Positions 17,002 to 26,302 of a stretch of 64,000 bases of DNA are shown here, piece by piece. The translations under genes and the position numbers were made by a program. The notes beneath the pieces are model-generated. The model was not told the origin of the DNA. It made no database searches and saw nothing but the letters and a program-made list of their open reading frames with translations. Positions within the stretch are counted from its first letter, which is position 1; each line of letters starts with the position of its first letter. Location of the stretch: positions 1-64,000 of the forward strand of contig NZ_NRSK01000004.1 in NCBI RefSeq assembly GCF_016584115.1, read 5' to 3'. Source of the DNA: Ectothiorhodospira mobilis (GTDB lineage: Bacteria > Pseudomonadota > Gammaproteobacteria > Ectothiorhodospirales > Ectothiorhodospiraceae).

Positions 17002-19701
17002 TCACGATCCATAGGCCGCCGCGCGGAACCCGTAGCTGCGGTTCGAGTACGACCGGCCGTAGTTCCAGTTGCGAGAGAACACGCCGGCACCGGAAGCGTA
17101 GCCCCAATAGCCGGCGCAGAGCACGAACAGGTTCTCGCGGTTGTACTGGTAGCAGTAGTCCTGGCCGAACAGGTTGGTACCTTCGGCGCTGATCGCATCG
17201 GTGGTTGCAGGGATGCCGCAAGCAGTGCGAAGCCACCCCTGGCCGTCAGGATCGCTGCTGAACACCTGATTGGCGCCATTGCCGAAATAAGCCGCGCCCG
17301 TCGTTGAGCCCCAGGGCAGGATGCCGGCCTGCGCGTCGTAGTTGGCCCCCAGCGCCGTGGCATCGCCCCAGGCGTCGGTCGCCCCACCAAAGCCGGCGGT
17401 CAGGTCGGCCAGCGCCACGCTCTCCTTGAGCACGTAGCAGTCGCCGTTGGCGACGTTGGTCGTCGAGGTGCCCGACGACCCCGGCGTGGTGATGCCCAGC
17501 GCGGTCTGCCACATAGAGCCGTTGACGTCGGCCACGCCACACGACTGCCCGTTGTGGGTTGTCTTCGCGAACGGAGTGCCGCTGCCTGCCTTGGGCTTGT
17601 CAGCAGTGCCGCTGTCGCCGGCCGACTCGAAGGTGACGCCCGCGTCGTCAACGTCTGCCAGCGAGCTGTTGCAGCCCTTCGGGTAGTTGGTGGTACCGGT
17701 GCCGTCATACCAGGCGCAGTAGGTGGTGGAGGTCGCGGACTGGCCGTGAGCCTTGGACAGCAGCGCCAGGGCCGAGTACATGAACACGCTGGCACAGTTG
17801 AAGCCAGCGCCCCGCGCCCGCGACAGCGTGACGGCATCGGCCAGGATGCCGGTGCAGCCGGTCATGCCATCCGACCGGGTGTATCTGGTCGACGTGGTGA
17901 GCGAGATCGGCACACCCCCTTTCACCGACACCCCGGCATCGTTGCCGGCAGACTTCGAGTTCAGGTACTTGTCGACGAAGAAGCCTTGCTTGACGGCCCC
18001 GCCATCGATGAAGGCCCGGTGCAGGGCATATCCCTCGAGCGCCGCGGCGTTCTGATCGGCAAAGGCACCCATGCCCACGATATCGAGCGCATTGGCGCCA
18101 TAGTCGGCAAAGCGCGGCGAGTCGGTATGGCCGAACCGGTAGTAGAAGGCCGGGATGAAGCACAGGATCGAGCCATCGCTGTACTGGTAGTTGCCGTAGT
18201 TGTCGCTGGCCGGGTCGTCGTGCCCTGACAAGGCGGTGAAGCCGGTTGGCAGGGTGTCGGGGTATATGCCGACGCCAAAGCCCTGCGTGCCGGCCTCGCC
18301 GACGTCAGCGGCGAAGCGTTGCGCCGTGGTGACTGTCACCGCGGCCGACCAGGCAGACCAGCCATACAGCTCGCCCTCGTGCTGCGCATCGATGACGTAG
18401 GTCTTGCCCCCCTCCTCCATGATGCCGGCAGGCACCTGAATCGAGGTCAGGTAGCTGGATGTCTGGGTCGACCACAGCACGTTGCCGTCGGCATCGCGCA
18501 CGCGGTAGCCCGAGCGGGTGTGCGTGTCGCTCTCGGTGCCGGGCTCGACCGCAAAGGCGCTGGTCTCGATCGTCGGCGTTTCCTGCACCTCGGTCTCGCC
18601 GTCGGCGGGCGCGATGATCGAGGGTGCCGCGATATAGACACTAGCGGTGGTGAACGAGGTGCGCTCCGACCAAGCGCCTTCCTCGTCGAGCTCGTTGACG
18701 TCCTGGTAGTTCCAGGCATAGCCCGACTCGATCGCCAGGGCGCCGGAAGCCACGGTGTGGCTGACGGCAGGCACGCCATTGGATGGCGTCTCCGTCGCCT
18801 CGTAGATCATAGCGCCGCTCTGGTCGTACACGCGGAATTTGCGGTGCTTCTGAGGCACGGCGTAGAGCGCGTAGTAATCGGCGCCTGTCAGGGTGGGCTG
18901 CGTGGTCAGGCCAGGCTGCCCGTCTGAGGGGCTCACGTTGCCCGGCCGGCGGAGTGCACTGATGGGCAGTGCCGAGATGAGGGCAAAGCGATCAACAGCA
19001 CCAGTCACCCGGAATCGCCGGACGCCGACGGGAACCTCCCAGCCGCCGCGACGCTCGACCAGATCCTCCCAGCTGCCGCCAATCCAGGCGCGAACGCGAG
19101 TCGCGGTGCCGACGACGAAGATCATGCCGCCATAGCCTACCAGGGAGCTATCCAGGTCTGCGGTGACGTACTCGCTGCCGGAGATGCGGCTAAGCACGGC
19201 CCCGGCGGGCACGTTCGAGGGCAGCGTTTCCTCAAGCGTGACACGGGTGCTGGACAGCACCTCACGGATCCGGACGATCTGCGAGCTGCCATCGCTGGCA
19301 ATCAAGTAATGCTGACCGACCACCAGCTCTGCTGTGCTCTCCACGTCCATCGAGTCGTCACCCGCGACAGCACTGGTGATCGCTGTCGATGCAACGCGGC
19401 CACGATGCTCGGTGAAAATCTGCTGCGCACCGTGCTCCACCAGGACGTCGATTTTCTCGCTCATGACGATGGGGTCTTCGCCGCGAATCCCTTCGATGTC
19501 CTGCTGAATGCTGTCCAGGCGGGCCGGTAGCGACGCCTTGTCGCCCTTGGCCTGGCTCAGCGTCTGCTCGGTGGTCGTCTGGCGCTGGTCCAGACTGCCG
19601 AAATTGGCGTCGATCTCTTCGTAGCGCAGATTCCACAGTGACGGCACCGCATCCGGCTCGTCATTGGGAATCGGCGTGATCTTATCGTTGGGCAATGACA
19701 T
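17002..19701 (-). CDS. DGR-diversified tail adhesin with C-type-lectin-like C-terminus
   Basis: An 899-aa tail-tip or fibre protein, the predicted receptor binder whose last about 40 residues are rewritten by the DGR. The N-terminal part (about 1-130) has a coiled-coil-like stretch and probably anchors to the baseplate. The middle (about 290-480) resembles fibronectin type III or immunoglobulin-like repeats, with two similar blocks containing SGYAWNYQDVNEL and SGYRVRDADGNVLWS. The C-terminal about 400 residues resemble the formylglycine-generating-enzyme/C-type lectin fold used by DGR targets, with VADVNGSMWQ and GWLRTACGIPA. VR encodes the last stretch from about LFVLCAGYWG to the stop. AAGGAG lies 6 nt before ATG 19701. 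Confidence 0.92.
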   Translation of the reverse strand: MSLPNDKITPIPNDEPDAVPSLWNLRYEEIDANFGSLDQRQTTTEQTLSQAKGDKASLPARLDSIQQDIEGIRGEDPIVMSEKIDVLVEHGAQQIFTEHRGRVASTAITSAVAGDDSMDVESTAELVVGQHYLIASDGSSQIVRIREVLSSTRVTLEETLPSNVPAGAVLSRISGSEYVTADLDSSLVGYGGMIFVVGTATRVRAWIGGSWEDLVERRGGWEVPVGVRRFRVTGAVDRFALISALPISALRRPGNVSPSDGQPGLTTQPTLTGADYYALYAVPQKHRKFRVYDQSGAMIYEATETPSNGVPAVSHTVASGALAIESGYAWNYQDVNELDEEGAWSERTSFTTASVYIAAPSIIAPADGETEVQETPTIETSAFAVEPGTESDTHTRSGYRVRDADGNVLWSTQTSSYLTSIQVPAGIMEEGGKTYVIDAQHEGELYGWSAWSAAVTVTTAQRFAADVGEAGTQGFGVGIYPDTLPTGFTALSGHDDPASDNYGNYQYSDGSILCFIPAFYYRFGHTDSPRFADYGANALDIVGMGAFADQNAAALEGYALHRAFIDGGAVKQGFFVDKYLNSKSAGNDAGVSVKGGVPISLTTSTRYTRSDGMTGCTGILADAVTLSRARGAGFNCASVFMYSALALLSKAHGQSATSTTYCAWYDGTGTTNYPKGCNSSLADVDDAGVTFESAGDSGTADKPKAGSGTPFAKTTHNGQSCGVADVNGSMWQTALGITTPGSSGTSTTNVANGDCYVLKESVALADLTAGFGGATDAWGDATALGANYDAQAGILPWGSTTGAAYFGNGANQVFSSDPDGQGWLRTACGIPATTDAISAEGTNLFGQDYCYQYNRENLFVLCAGYWGYASGAGVFSRNWNYGRSYSNRSYGFRAAAYGS
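17010..17130 (-). repeat. DGR variable repeat (VR) in the adhesin gene
   Basis: This is the 121-bp 3' part of the adhesin coding region that matches TR. The 15 differences are 6 A-to-T, 4 A-to-G and 5 A-to-C on the coding strand. They alter 9 of the 12 Asn codons of TR (to Tyr, Ser, Gly or Arg) plus Ile-to-Leu, Met-to-Leu and Asp-to-Ala. All fall at sites expected to be surface-exposed ligand positions in the lectin fold. Confidence 0.97.
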
Positions 19702-19710
19702 GGCTGCTCC

Positions 19711-20091
19711 TTAGAATCTCAGCTTGATGCTGACCTCGTAGCGCTCATCGGACTCTTTCACCTTGGGCGCGAAGTTCTTGATGCCGATGATCTCGCCGTT
19801 GGCGTCGACCAGGGCGGCTTCCGATATCGAGATTCCGACAAGCTCGGAGGCCTCGATCAGGCCGCGACCGGTGATCGAGAAGGGGTCTTCTTGCGAGACC
19901 TCGATCAGGGGCTTTCGGAGCACTTCGTGATTCAGCGCTTCCTGCTCTCGGGACGGCGTGATCGCCGTCAGGTCGGCGTTGTGGCCGCCGTCACCGAAAG
20001 CCATGTAGGCGGCTTCAGCGATGGGCGGCCCGCCCGCCATTGCGCTCGCCAGGCGGCGGCGGTAGGCGTTGACTGTGATGGCCTCAGCCAT
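19711..20091 (-). CDS. Phage tail protein upstream of the adhesin
   Basis: A 126-aa protein, probably part of the distal tail or fibre attachment. The N-terminal segment (VNAYRRRLASAMAGG) followed by MAFGDGGHNAD resembles tail-collar or tail-fibre N-terminal proteins, where a helix precedes a beta domain. GAGGTGAAGC directly before ATG 20091 is a strong ribosome site. It lies 9 bp before the 486-aa gene's stop and 9 bp upstream of the adhesin start, so the three are probably co-expressed. The name is by position and weak resemblance. Confidence 0.65.
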   Translation of the reverse strand: MAEAITVNAYRRRLASAMAGGPPIAEAAYMAFGDGGHNADLTAITPSREQEALNHEVLRKPLIEVSQEDPFSITGRGLIEASELVGISISEAALVDANGEIIGIKNFAPKVKESDERYEVSIKLRF

Positions 20092-20099
20092 GCTTCACC

Positions 20100-21560
20100 T
20101 CACACGCGGGTAATGGTTAGCTCGAATTCGGGTGGCGACAGGCCGCCCAGCTTCCACTGGCCGTTCAGCGGCAGGCTCCAAGTGTGCTCTACCCCATCAC
20201 CGCCCTCGGCCTCTGTTTTCCGCCTCGGAAGCCGCGCCGGAGACGCGCCGCAAACGGCCGCGACATGCAGGGATGCCGCTGACTCGGCGGCCACGCCCTG
20301 TCGCGAAATACGGAAGCCGTTGAGCACCTGTCCCGCCCAGGCATGCGTGAGGCGCCGACCATCGCCCAGGCGCCAGGTGCCGTTGAGGCGCCATGCGCTG
20401 CCCAGCTTGCGCGGCGTTTCCGGGTAGTCGATGCGGATATGCTCGTGATGAGTGGCGGAGGCCTCGACAGGCTGGGGAAGATCGACCTCCTTCTCTCCGC
20501 GCTTCCAGCTCATGGCGTCCAGCTGGCGACCGGAAAGCCGCCAACCACCATCCAGCTTGCGGCCGGTCTCGCCCAGGGCCGGAACCCGATAAGCCGACGC
20601 CTCGGCCGGCGACTTGGCCACGGTGACCTCGCTTTCGGTACGGCAGTTGCGCAGGCGCCAGGCACTCTTGCCGCCCCGCCTCTCCCCCAGTCGGAACGTG
20701 CCGAAGGGCTGGGGCAGCCTGACCAGCTCGCCATCGATCCCCAGCGACCACTTATGTGCTGGATCCTCGGTCAGCACGCGGCCACACCACGGGTAGCGAA
20801 CCGTTGACCGTTTCTCCATCAGCAAGTGGCTGCCCGCGCTGATATCGACACCGATCACGTAGCGCAGCCAGAACTTGAACAGCGGCACCAGGCGGGCGGG
20901 GATCACGGATCGAATGATGTCGATCAACCCGGATGTTGCCGCCCGCCCCCCTTCGGAGTAGCGGGACAGCTCCTCGAGGCCGAGCAGTATCTCGACACGT
21001 GATGTCAGGAAGAGATCGTTCGTTGCCGGCTTGTAGTACGGCGGCTCATCGGCATCCAGGGCAAGGGGGCGCCCCACCTTCCAACTGCCATCGAGCTTCA
21101 GCCCGGGCGAGCCCAGGAAGTGAAACCAATAGGGATTGCGAGGCTCGTTGAGCACGAATCCCTGGCCGTAGGCGGCACTTTTGTAGTGCCACAGCTGCTT
21201 GACCTCGGTCTGCCCCGGAAACAGCAGCTGCAAGTAGGTCCGCAGGAAGTGCAGCCCACGCTTCTGCACGTCACCTGACTTCCATGCCCGGTACAGGTAG
21301 CGGGTAGCTGCCTCCTCTCGCTCGCCCTTGAGCAGCACCAGGCCGTCATGGTTCACCGTGCGGCGTACCAGCTCGAAGCTCCCCAGGTGCGGTGTGCCCA
21401 GCACGCTGGCATCGAAGGTGTCGTGGGCGACACCCTCGAACAGCTCGCCGAACAACGCCTTCAGCTCCTCCTCGATCTTCCCGTTCGCGAAGCTCTCGCG
21501 CAGCGGCGCTATGTCGGGGAGCTGCGCCCCCGGGAAGTCGAACTCGTCACTCGCGCTCAA
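20100..21560 (-). CDS. Tail protein with repeated W-x-L/G motifs; TTG start
   Basis: A 486-aa protein of unknown precise role between baseplate J and the fibre genes, the place of gpI-like tail proteins. The C-terminal half carries at least four copies of a short motif: LDGSWKVG, LDGGWRLSG, LNGTWRLGDG and LNGQWKLGG, suggesting a beta-repeat scaffold. The start is set at TTG 21560, which overlaps the J gene stop as TTGA and has AGGA just upstream. An ATG start at 21641 would overlap the J gene by 85 bp and add unlikely sequence. Confidence 0.7.
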   Translation of the reverse strand: MSASDEFDFPGAQLPDIAPLRESFANGKIEEELKALFGELFEGVAHDTFDASVLGTPHLGSFELVRRTVNHDGLVLLKGEREEAATRYLYRAWKSGDVQKRGLHFLRTYLQLLFPGQTEVKQLWHYKSAAYGQGFVLNEPRNPYWFHFLGSPGLKLDGSWKVGRPLALDADEPPYYKPATNDLFLTSRVEILLGLEELSRYSEGGRAATSGLIDIIRSVIPARLVPLFKFWLRYVIGVDISAGSHLLMEKRSTVRYPWCGRVLTEDPAHKWSLGIDGELVRLPQPFGTFRLGERRGGKSAWRLRNCRTESEVTVAKSPAEASAYRVPALGETGRKLDGGWRLSGRQLDAMSWKRGEKEVDLPQPVEASATHHEHIRIDYPETPRKLGSAWRLNGTWRLGDGRRLTHAWAGQVLNGFRISRQGVAAESAASLHVAAVCGASPARLPRRKTEAEGGDGVEHTWSLPLNGQWKLGGLSPPEFELTITRV

Positions 21561-23056
21561 AATCCTGACCCCCAGAACGGCACGTTGACGTTGCCCGCGG
21601 AGACGCTGACCTCCAGGCTCTCCGGTGAGACGTAGCGCCACAGCTCGGGCCGGCTGTCGCCGGTGTCGTCACCGATGGTGACGCGCAGATCGGCGCGCCC
21701 CACGCTCAGGGCAGGGACGCGCTGGCGAAGCACCTGGTAGACCTGCTGGTAGAGCGGCGTGGTGTTGCCCCGCCGCGATTGATCGGCCTGCTCGCCGAAC
21801 TCCTCGAGCATGACTTGGCGGACCTGGTCCTTGACCACGCCCTCGTCGTAGCTGGTGGCCACCGTGGCGACGATGCTGACCGGCAGCGGAGCCCGAATGG
21901 CGGAGTAGAAGCGGATTCGATAGCTGTCGTCAGCAGCGTGGATCTTGTCGCGGATGGCGCGATGAGTGGCGGTCAGCTCCTCCTCGGCCAGCTCGACAGG
22001 CTCCACCACCTCTCCGGGCGCCTGGCTCAGCACGGGCTCGACGCCGGTGGCCGAGAGGCAGGCCACGAACAGTGCATTGATGTTGTCCACGCTCATGCCG
22101 CGGTAGCGCTCCTCCACCCCCTCATTCCAGACCGATAGGAACTGCAGGGACGGGAAGTGACGACGCACCAGGAAGTCGAACTCTCCCAGAAAGACGGCGT
22201 TGTGGTTGTAGACGCTGGGATACTTGGACAGCTCGCGAAGCGCGCGCATGGAGGGCGGATTCTCGCCACTGGACAGCACCTCGTGGAGGCTCATCTCGAG
22301 CTGCGCCTCGGCCGGCCCCTGCATGGTCTCGAAGGCCATCGGCGAGCCGGGGGAGAAGTCGTCGATTCTCCCCAGGGAGTAGTACGTGGTCAGCGACAGC
22401 TCAGCCCCTTCACTGGGCTGTACACCGACCACGCCGTCCTGGCCGAAGCGCACGTAGACGCGCTGACGCTCGTCAGCCTCGACGTGATAGACACGCTCGT
22501 CGGCCAGGGTGTTGGTGTAGCGCTCGCGATGGGTGTAGGCGCCGTCAGCGTCGGTCACGTGAAGTCCGCACAACCAGGAATCGTCGTCAGCCATGTCGAG
22601 CTCCACGGCATAGAAGGCCCGACTCTCCTGCACGGTGTGCGTGCGCGATTTCTCATGCAGCTGCACGGCCTCGAAGGTCACCGTGTCACCGGGACCAGCA
22701 TCAATGGGCGTCTCGACGCGGAACGGCCGACCGCTGGAGTCGATCAGCGGCCGCCCCGGACTGGCGGAGAAAGCGGTAACGCCAGCGTTGTGCAGGCGCA
22801 CGCTTACACGTGCGGGCTGAGACTTAGGCACCAGGCCGCGCATGGAAGCATCGGCCAGCACCGTGGCATCGCGCACCTTCTCGAAGGGTTCGGCCTGTGC
22901 GACTTCCAGTTGCTGGGAGTACATGGCCAGCATCGTGGCCATCGCGTCCAGGTGCTGGAGGATCCGGGGGTCGCGGGCGCGATGAAGGGCGCCGACCGCC
23001 GGGTAGCGCGCAACACTGTCTTCGATGGCTTGCTGGAAGTCTTCACGGGTCAGCAT
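21557..23056 (-). CDS. Baseplate J-like protein
   Basis: A 499-aa baseplate wedge protein resembling the gpJ/gp6 family, which connects wedges around the hub. It contains the typical N-terminal helical part, the middle beta region (VPKSQPARVSVRLHNAGV), and a C-terminal part with SIVATVATSYDEGVVKDQV. TAATG joins its start to the previous stop (TAA then ATG, one base shared), and TTGA joins it to the next gene, so the set is translationally coupled. Confidence 0.75.
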   Translation of the reverse strand: MLTREDFQQAIEDSVARYPAVGALHRARDPRILQHLDAMATMLAMYSQQLEVAQAEPFEKVRDATVLADASMRGLVPKSQPARVSVRLHNAGVTAFSASPGRPLIDSSGRPFRVETPIDAGPGDTVTFEAVQLHEKSRTHTVQESRAFYAVELDMADDDSWLCGLHVTDADGAYTHRERYTNTLADERVYHVEADERQRVYVRFGQDGVVGVQPSEGAELSLTTYYSLGRIDDFSPGSPMAFETMQGPAEAQLEMSLHEVLSSGENPPSMRALRELSKYPSVYNHNAVFLGEFDFLVRRHFPSLQFLSVWNEGVEERYRGMSVDNINALFVACLSATGVEPVLSQAPGEVVEPVELAEEELTATHRAIRDKIHAADDSYRIRFYSAIRAPLPVSIVATVATSYDEGVVKDQVRQVMLEEFGEQADQSRRGNTTPLYQQVYQVLRQRVPALSVGRADLRVTIGDDTGDSRPELWRYVSPESLEVSVSAGNVNVPFWGSGF

Positions 23057-23361
23057 TACCGGGAGCCCTCGATGTCGTTGAGGTCGTAGGAACGCCCGGC
23101 AACGTCCAGGGTTAGGCGCAGCCGGTCGACCCCTTCGGGCGTTCCGTACAGCGACACCGCGCTATTGGGAAGAACCTCGAGCACGCTGACGTCCCGCTTC
23201 AGCTTGCGCAGATAGCGGTCTGCCTGCTCCTCATCCGACTGCGCACGCTGCAGCAGGCTCTTGGTGTCGGCGCCGTAGCTGGATCCCAGGTAGCCGTTGA
23301 CTGGTGTTTCCAGCCAGTGGCGCACCATCGCCTGAATGTCATCACCGGTTATCGTCTTCAT
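23056..23361 (-). CDS. Small baseplate protein (position of gp25-like wedge protein)
   Basis: A 101-aa protein directly before baseplate J, sharing one base with its start. Length and position fit the gp25-like (W) wedge component, and the C-terminal part (LRLTLDVAGRSYDLND) resembles the end of such domains. The match is weak, so the name is a guess from order. No Shine-Dalgarno is obvious before ATG 23361. Confidence 0.6.
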   Translation of the reverse strand: MKTITGDDIQAMVRHWLETPVNGYLGSSYGADTKSLLQRAQSDEEQADRYLRKLKRDVSVLEVLPNSAVSLYGTPEGVDRLRLTLDVAGRSYDLNDIEGSR

Positions 23362-23411
23362 GACGCCATGCTACGGCGCCGCCGACACAGGCAGGGGGCG
23401 GCTTTTCCGGC

Positions 23412-26300
23412 TCATCCCATGCCGCTATAGGCGCCGGTGACGATGTGAGCGATGCGGCGATCCGGCACGTCGCGACTGACGTCCTCCGGCCCGCGAGAAG
23501 GCTGGCGATCGCCTCCTTGGCCCTGCGGTGACGACATCGGCGTGCTGACGCTCGGCGCCTCGGCCAGGGCCGGCGCCCGGGGTGCGGGTATGGTGACGGC
23601 CGGCTGCGTCGAGACACCTACCGGGGGGCGTGAAGGAGAAGGCCACACCCCGGTCAGGCCATCGGCTCGCGCGACGCTTGCCGTAGACGCGCTTGCGGTA
23701 TCGCCTGCGCCCGTCACGACCACCCCAGCCACGGAGGGCGGCCCATCTGGCGATGATGAGACGGCGAACTCGCCGGCTCGGGCGGCAGCCAGGTCAGGGT
23801 TGTTCACCAGGTCGACACCCAACGCTTCGCTGGCCGCCGAGTAGTTGTCGCGCCCTGTCAGTTGGGTGAAGCCACGTCCGCGATAACGGTAGCCGTCGCC
23901 AGCCTCCGTGTTGCCCATGCGCCCGCCGTACATGAGCTCGGCGACCGCCTCTGGGCCCTGCGCCATGGCCGCCTCGATCGCCTCGCGGCCCTGGTTTCGA
24001 GCCGTGGCGCTGACCTCCATGATCCGGTCGGCGCTGCGGTAGTTGAAGCTCTCCTCCATGGTGCGAAAGCCGCCGGACTCGTGGTGCATCTGCCCCATGA
24101 AGGCCGCCTGCTCGTTGGGGTCGGTGATGCCGGCCTCGGCCATGGCCTGCGTCAGGGCAGGCACGGCAGCCGCCTCGTTGTGGGCGTTGCGCACCATGCC
24201 CACGGCCGACGAGATGCCGGTCTTCTCACCCAGCCAGCTCGCCCCGGATGACAGCTTGTTGCCCAGCCAACCGGCGGCGCGCTCGAATCGGTCGGCGGCC
24301 ACCTCGGCCCTGTCGGCCGTCCAGGCAGCGGCGGCGTCAGCGCGCTCGCCAGCCCAGTCGGCCGCACTGCCCGCGCGCTCGGAGACCCACGCGGACGTCT
24401 CGATGGCGCGGTCAGAGACCCATTGCCCGGTCTCGCGGGCGGTTTCCGCCACGTCGACGCCGGTCTTCTCGGCGATCCAGGCGTTGGCGCCTTCCGCCAT
24501 GTCGGTCAGCGCCCCCCAGCCCTCGGCGGCCAGGCTGACGGCACTGTCCCACAGCCCCTTCATCTCGTCGGTGACGGCCGTCCAGCGCTCGGCGATGGTG
24601 TTCGACAGCGACTCCCAGCGGTCGGACAGGCCTTGCGTGGCGGAATCCCACAGACTGCTGAAGGTGGCGGTCGCCGACTCCCAGCGCGCCGACACGCCTT
24701 CGCTGGTCTGCTCCCACAGGCTCGACATGAAGGTGGTGGCGTACTCCCAGCGCTGGGAGAGGCCCTGCACCAGGTTGGACTTGCGAAGGTCGGTGACCCA
24801 GCCACCGACCTTCTCGCCGACGACCTCGCCGGCACTGCCGCCGAAGAAGCCGCCCGCCGCGGCGCCGATGATGCCGCCGATGGCGGTGCCGATGCCCGGC
24901 ACCACGGAGCCGATGGCCGCGCCCGCCGCGGCGCCGCCGGCCATGCCGCCGATGCCGCCCAGGCCGCCGCCGATGGCGCGCCCGGTCGTGACGTCTTTCT
25001 CGGCCCGACTGGCGTCGCTGCCTTCGCTGGCGGCGATGTCGCTGGCCATGAACCCCAAGCCCAGCAGCGCACCAATGCCCGGGATGCGACGCGCCCCGCC
25101 TTTCAGCAGGCGGCCAAATCGACTGCCGCCTTGAGTCGTCGATGCCCCGGGGCGTGACGTGGTGCCGCCTTGGCCCGACGGTCGAGCGGCTGGCGTTCCG
25201 GAAGCCCCGCCCCTGGCGGCAGCCCTTCCGGCCGACCCTCCGCCACCACGGCGAGGCGTGGAGCGGCCGCTGCCGGGCACAGTCATGCGTCTCGCCACGC
25301 GGCCAAGACCCATGGCGGTCAACAGCGCCTTTAGGCCGGTGATCACCGCTCCGGCCAGCGCCATCGGTAGGCCGCCCAACAGCGACAGCATGCCGGTGAT
25401 GGGAGCCAGCAGCAGCATGAGGCCGCGCCACAGCATTGAGCCGTTGTCGCCACCGGACGGCTTGCGTTCGATGTTCTTCAGGATGCGGCGCTGTTGCTTG
25501 TCGGCGGCGCGATCCTCGCGGCGAGAGCCGCGCATCATCATCCAGAATCGGCGGTACCAACGTTCCTGCTTGCGGCTATCGCCATCCCCAAGGATCTTGC
25601 TGAAGCCGCGCTGAAGCGGCTCGGCAACCTCGTTGAACGCCTTGACCGCCGGGTCGGCCTCCTCGGTACCGGCCCCCATCTCCTGTACAGCACCACTCAG
25701 CCGATCACTGAGCCCATCGATGGAGCGCGACAGCAGGCCTGGCTCGTCATCGCCTGCTGAGGGGTCGCGACCACCGCCGGCAGTGAATCGACCGTCCGGC
25801 CCTCGGCCACCTCCCGCCTTGTCTCCGGCACTGGAAGTGTCGCGACCAGGAGAAGCGGTCGGGGGGCGGGCGGCAAACTGCCCACTGGCGTCACGCTCAC
25901 GAAGCGGGGTGGCGACACCTTTGGTCGAAGCAGTGCTGTTTTCGCCTCCGGTGCCGGCGTTACCTGTGGCGCGATAGACGTAGCGCCCAGGCGCCTGCCT
26001 GTCCGGCGGCGTGGCTGCCTCGGCGGGACGATCGATGCGGATCAGCACCTCGTCGCGGCTGGCTTCTGCGCCCGATGGCGATGCCAGGCGACTCTGGGGG
26101 CTTGGGCTCTCACGACGCTCACCAGCGGTTTCATTGGCCGATGGTCTCGGCGTAGCTGGCGGCATGCTGGCGGAGCCCCGAGAAAGATCGTGGCGCAATG
26201 AGCGAACCTCGTCGCGAATGGCGTCGAGGCGGCCAGTGATGTCCTCGGCATCCAGTCGTTCGCCGACTAGAAAGCCTTGGTTGTCGTGGTTCAATGCCAT
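23412..26300 (-). CDS. Tail tape measure protein with partial GH19 chitinase/lysozyme-like domain
   Basis: A 962-aa protein. The N-terminal about 200 residues are low-complexity and Gly/Ser/Pro-rich. A hydrophobic segment (MLLLAPITGMLSLLGGLPMA) and a glycine-rich membrane-like region follow. Next comes a repeat region with Trp spaced regularly (for example GLSDRWESLSNTIAERW), then short repeats of the type WVSERAGSAADW. A GH19-like lytic domain is recognisable at about 735-850, with AAFMGQMHHESGGF (putative catalytic Glu) and YRYRGRGFTQLTGRDNY. It stops soon after NPDLAA and is replaced by a Pro/Ser/Thr-rich tail, so the domain looks incomplete. ATG 26300 follows the previous stop by 2 bp. 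Confidence 0.75.
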   Translation of the reverse strand: MALNHDNQGFLVGERLDAEDITGRLDAIRDEVRSLRHDLSRGSASMPPATPRPSANETAGERRESPSPQSRLASPSGAEASRDEVLIRIDRPAEAATPPDRQAPGRYVYRATGNAGTGGENSTASTKGVATPLRERDASGQFAARPPTASPGRDTSSAGDKAGGGRGPDGRFTAGGGRDPSAGDDEPGLLSRSIDGLSDRLSGAVQEMGAGTEEADPAVKAFNEVAEPLQRGFSKILGDGDSRKQERWYRRFWMMMRGSRREDRAADKQQRRILKNIERKPSGGDNGSMLWRGLMLLLAPITGMLSLLGGLPMALAGAVITGLKALLTAMGLGRVARRMTVPGSGRSTPRRGGGGSAGRAAARGGASGTPAARPSGQGGTTSRPGASTTQGGSRFGRLLKGGARRIPGIGALLGLGFMASDIAASEGSDASRAEKDVTTGRAIGGGLGGIGGMAGGAAAGAAIGSVVPGIGTAIGGIIGAAAGGFFGGSAGEVVGEKVGGWVTDLRKSNLVQGLSQRWEYATTFMSSLWEQTSEGVSARWESATATFSSLWDSATQGLSDRWESLSNTIAERWTAVTDEMKGLWDSAVSLAAEGWGALTDMAEGANAWIAEKTGVDVAETARETGQWVSDRAIETSAWVSERAGSAADWAGERADAAAAWTADRAEVAADRFERAAGWLGNKLSSGASWLGEKTGISSAVGMVRNAHNEAAAVPALTQAMAEAGITDPNEQAAFMGQMHHESGGFRTMEESFNYRSADRIMEVSATARNQGREAIEAAMAQGPEAVAELMYGGRMGNTEAGDGYRYRGRGFTQLTGRDNYSAASEALGVDLVNNPDLAAARAGEFAVSSSPDGPPSVAGVVVTGAGDTASASTASVARADGLTGVWPSPSRPPVGVSTQPAVTIPAPRAPALAEAPSVSTPMSSPQGQGGDRQPSRGPEDVSRDVPDRRIAHIVTGAYSGMG

Positions 26301-26302
26301 GG

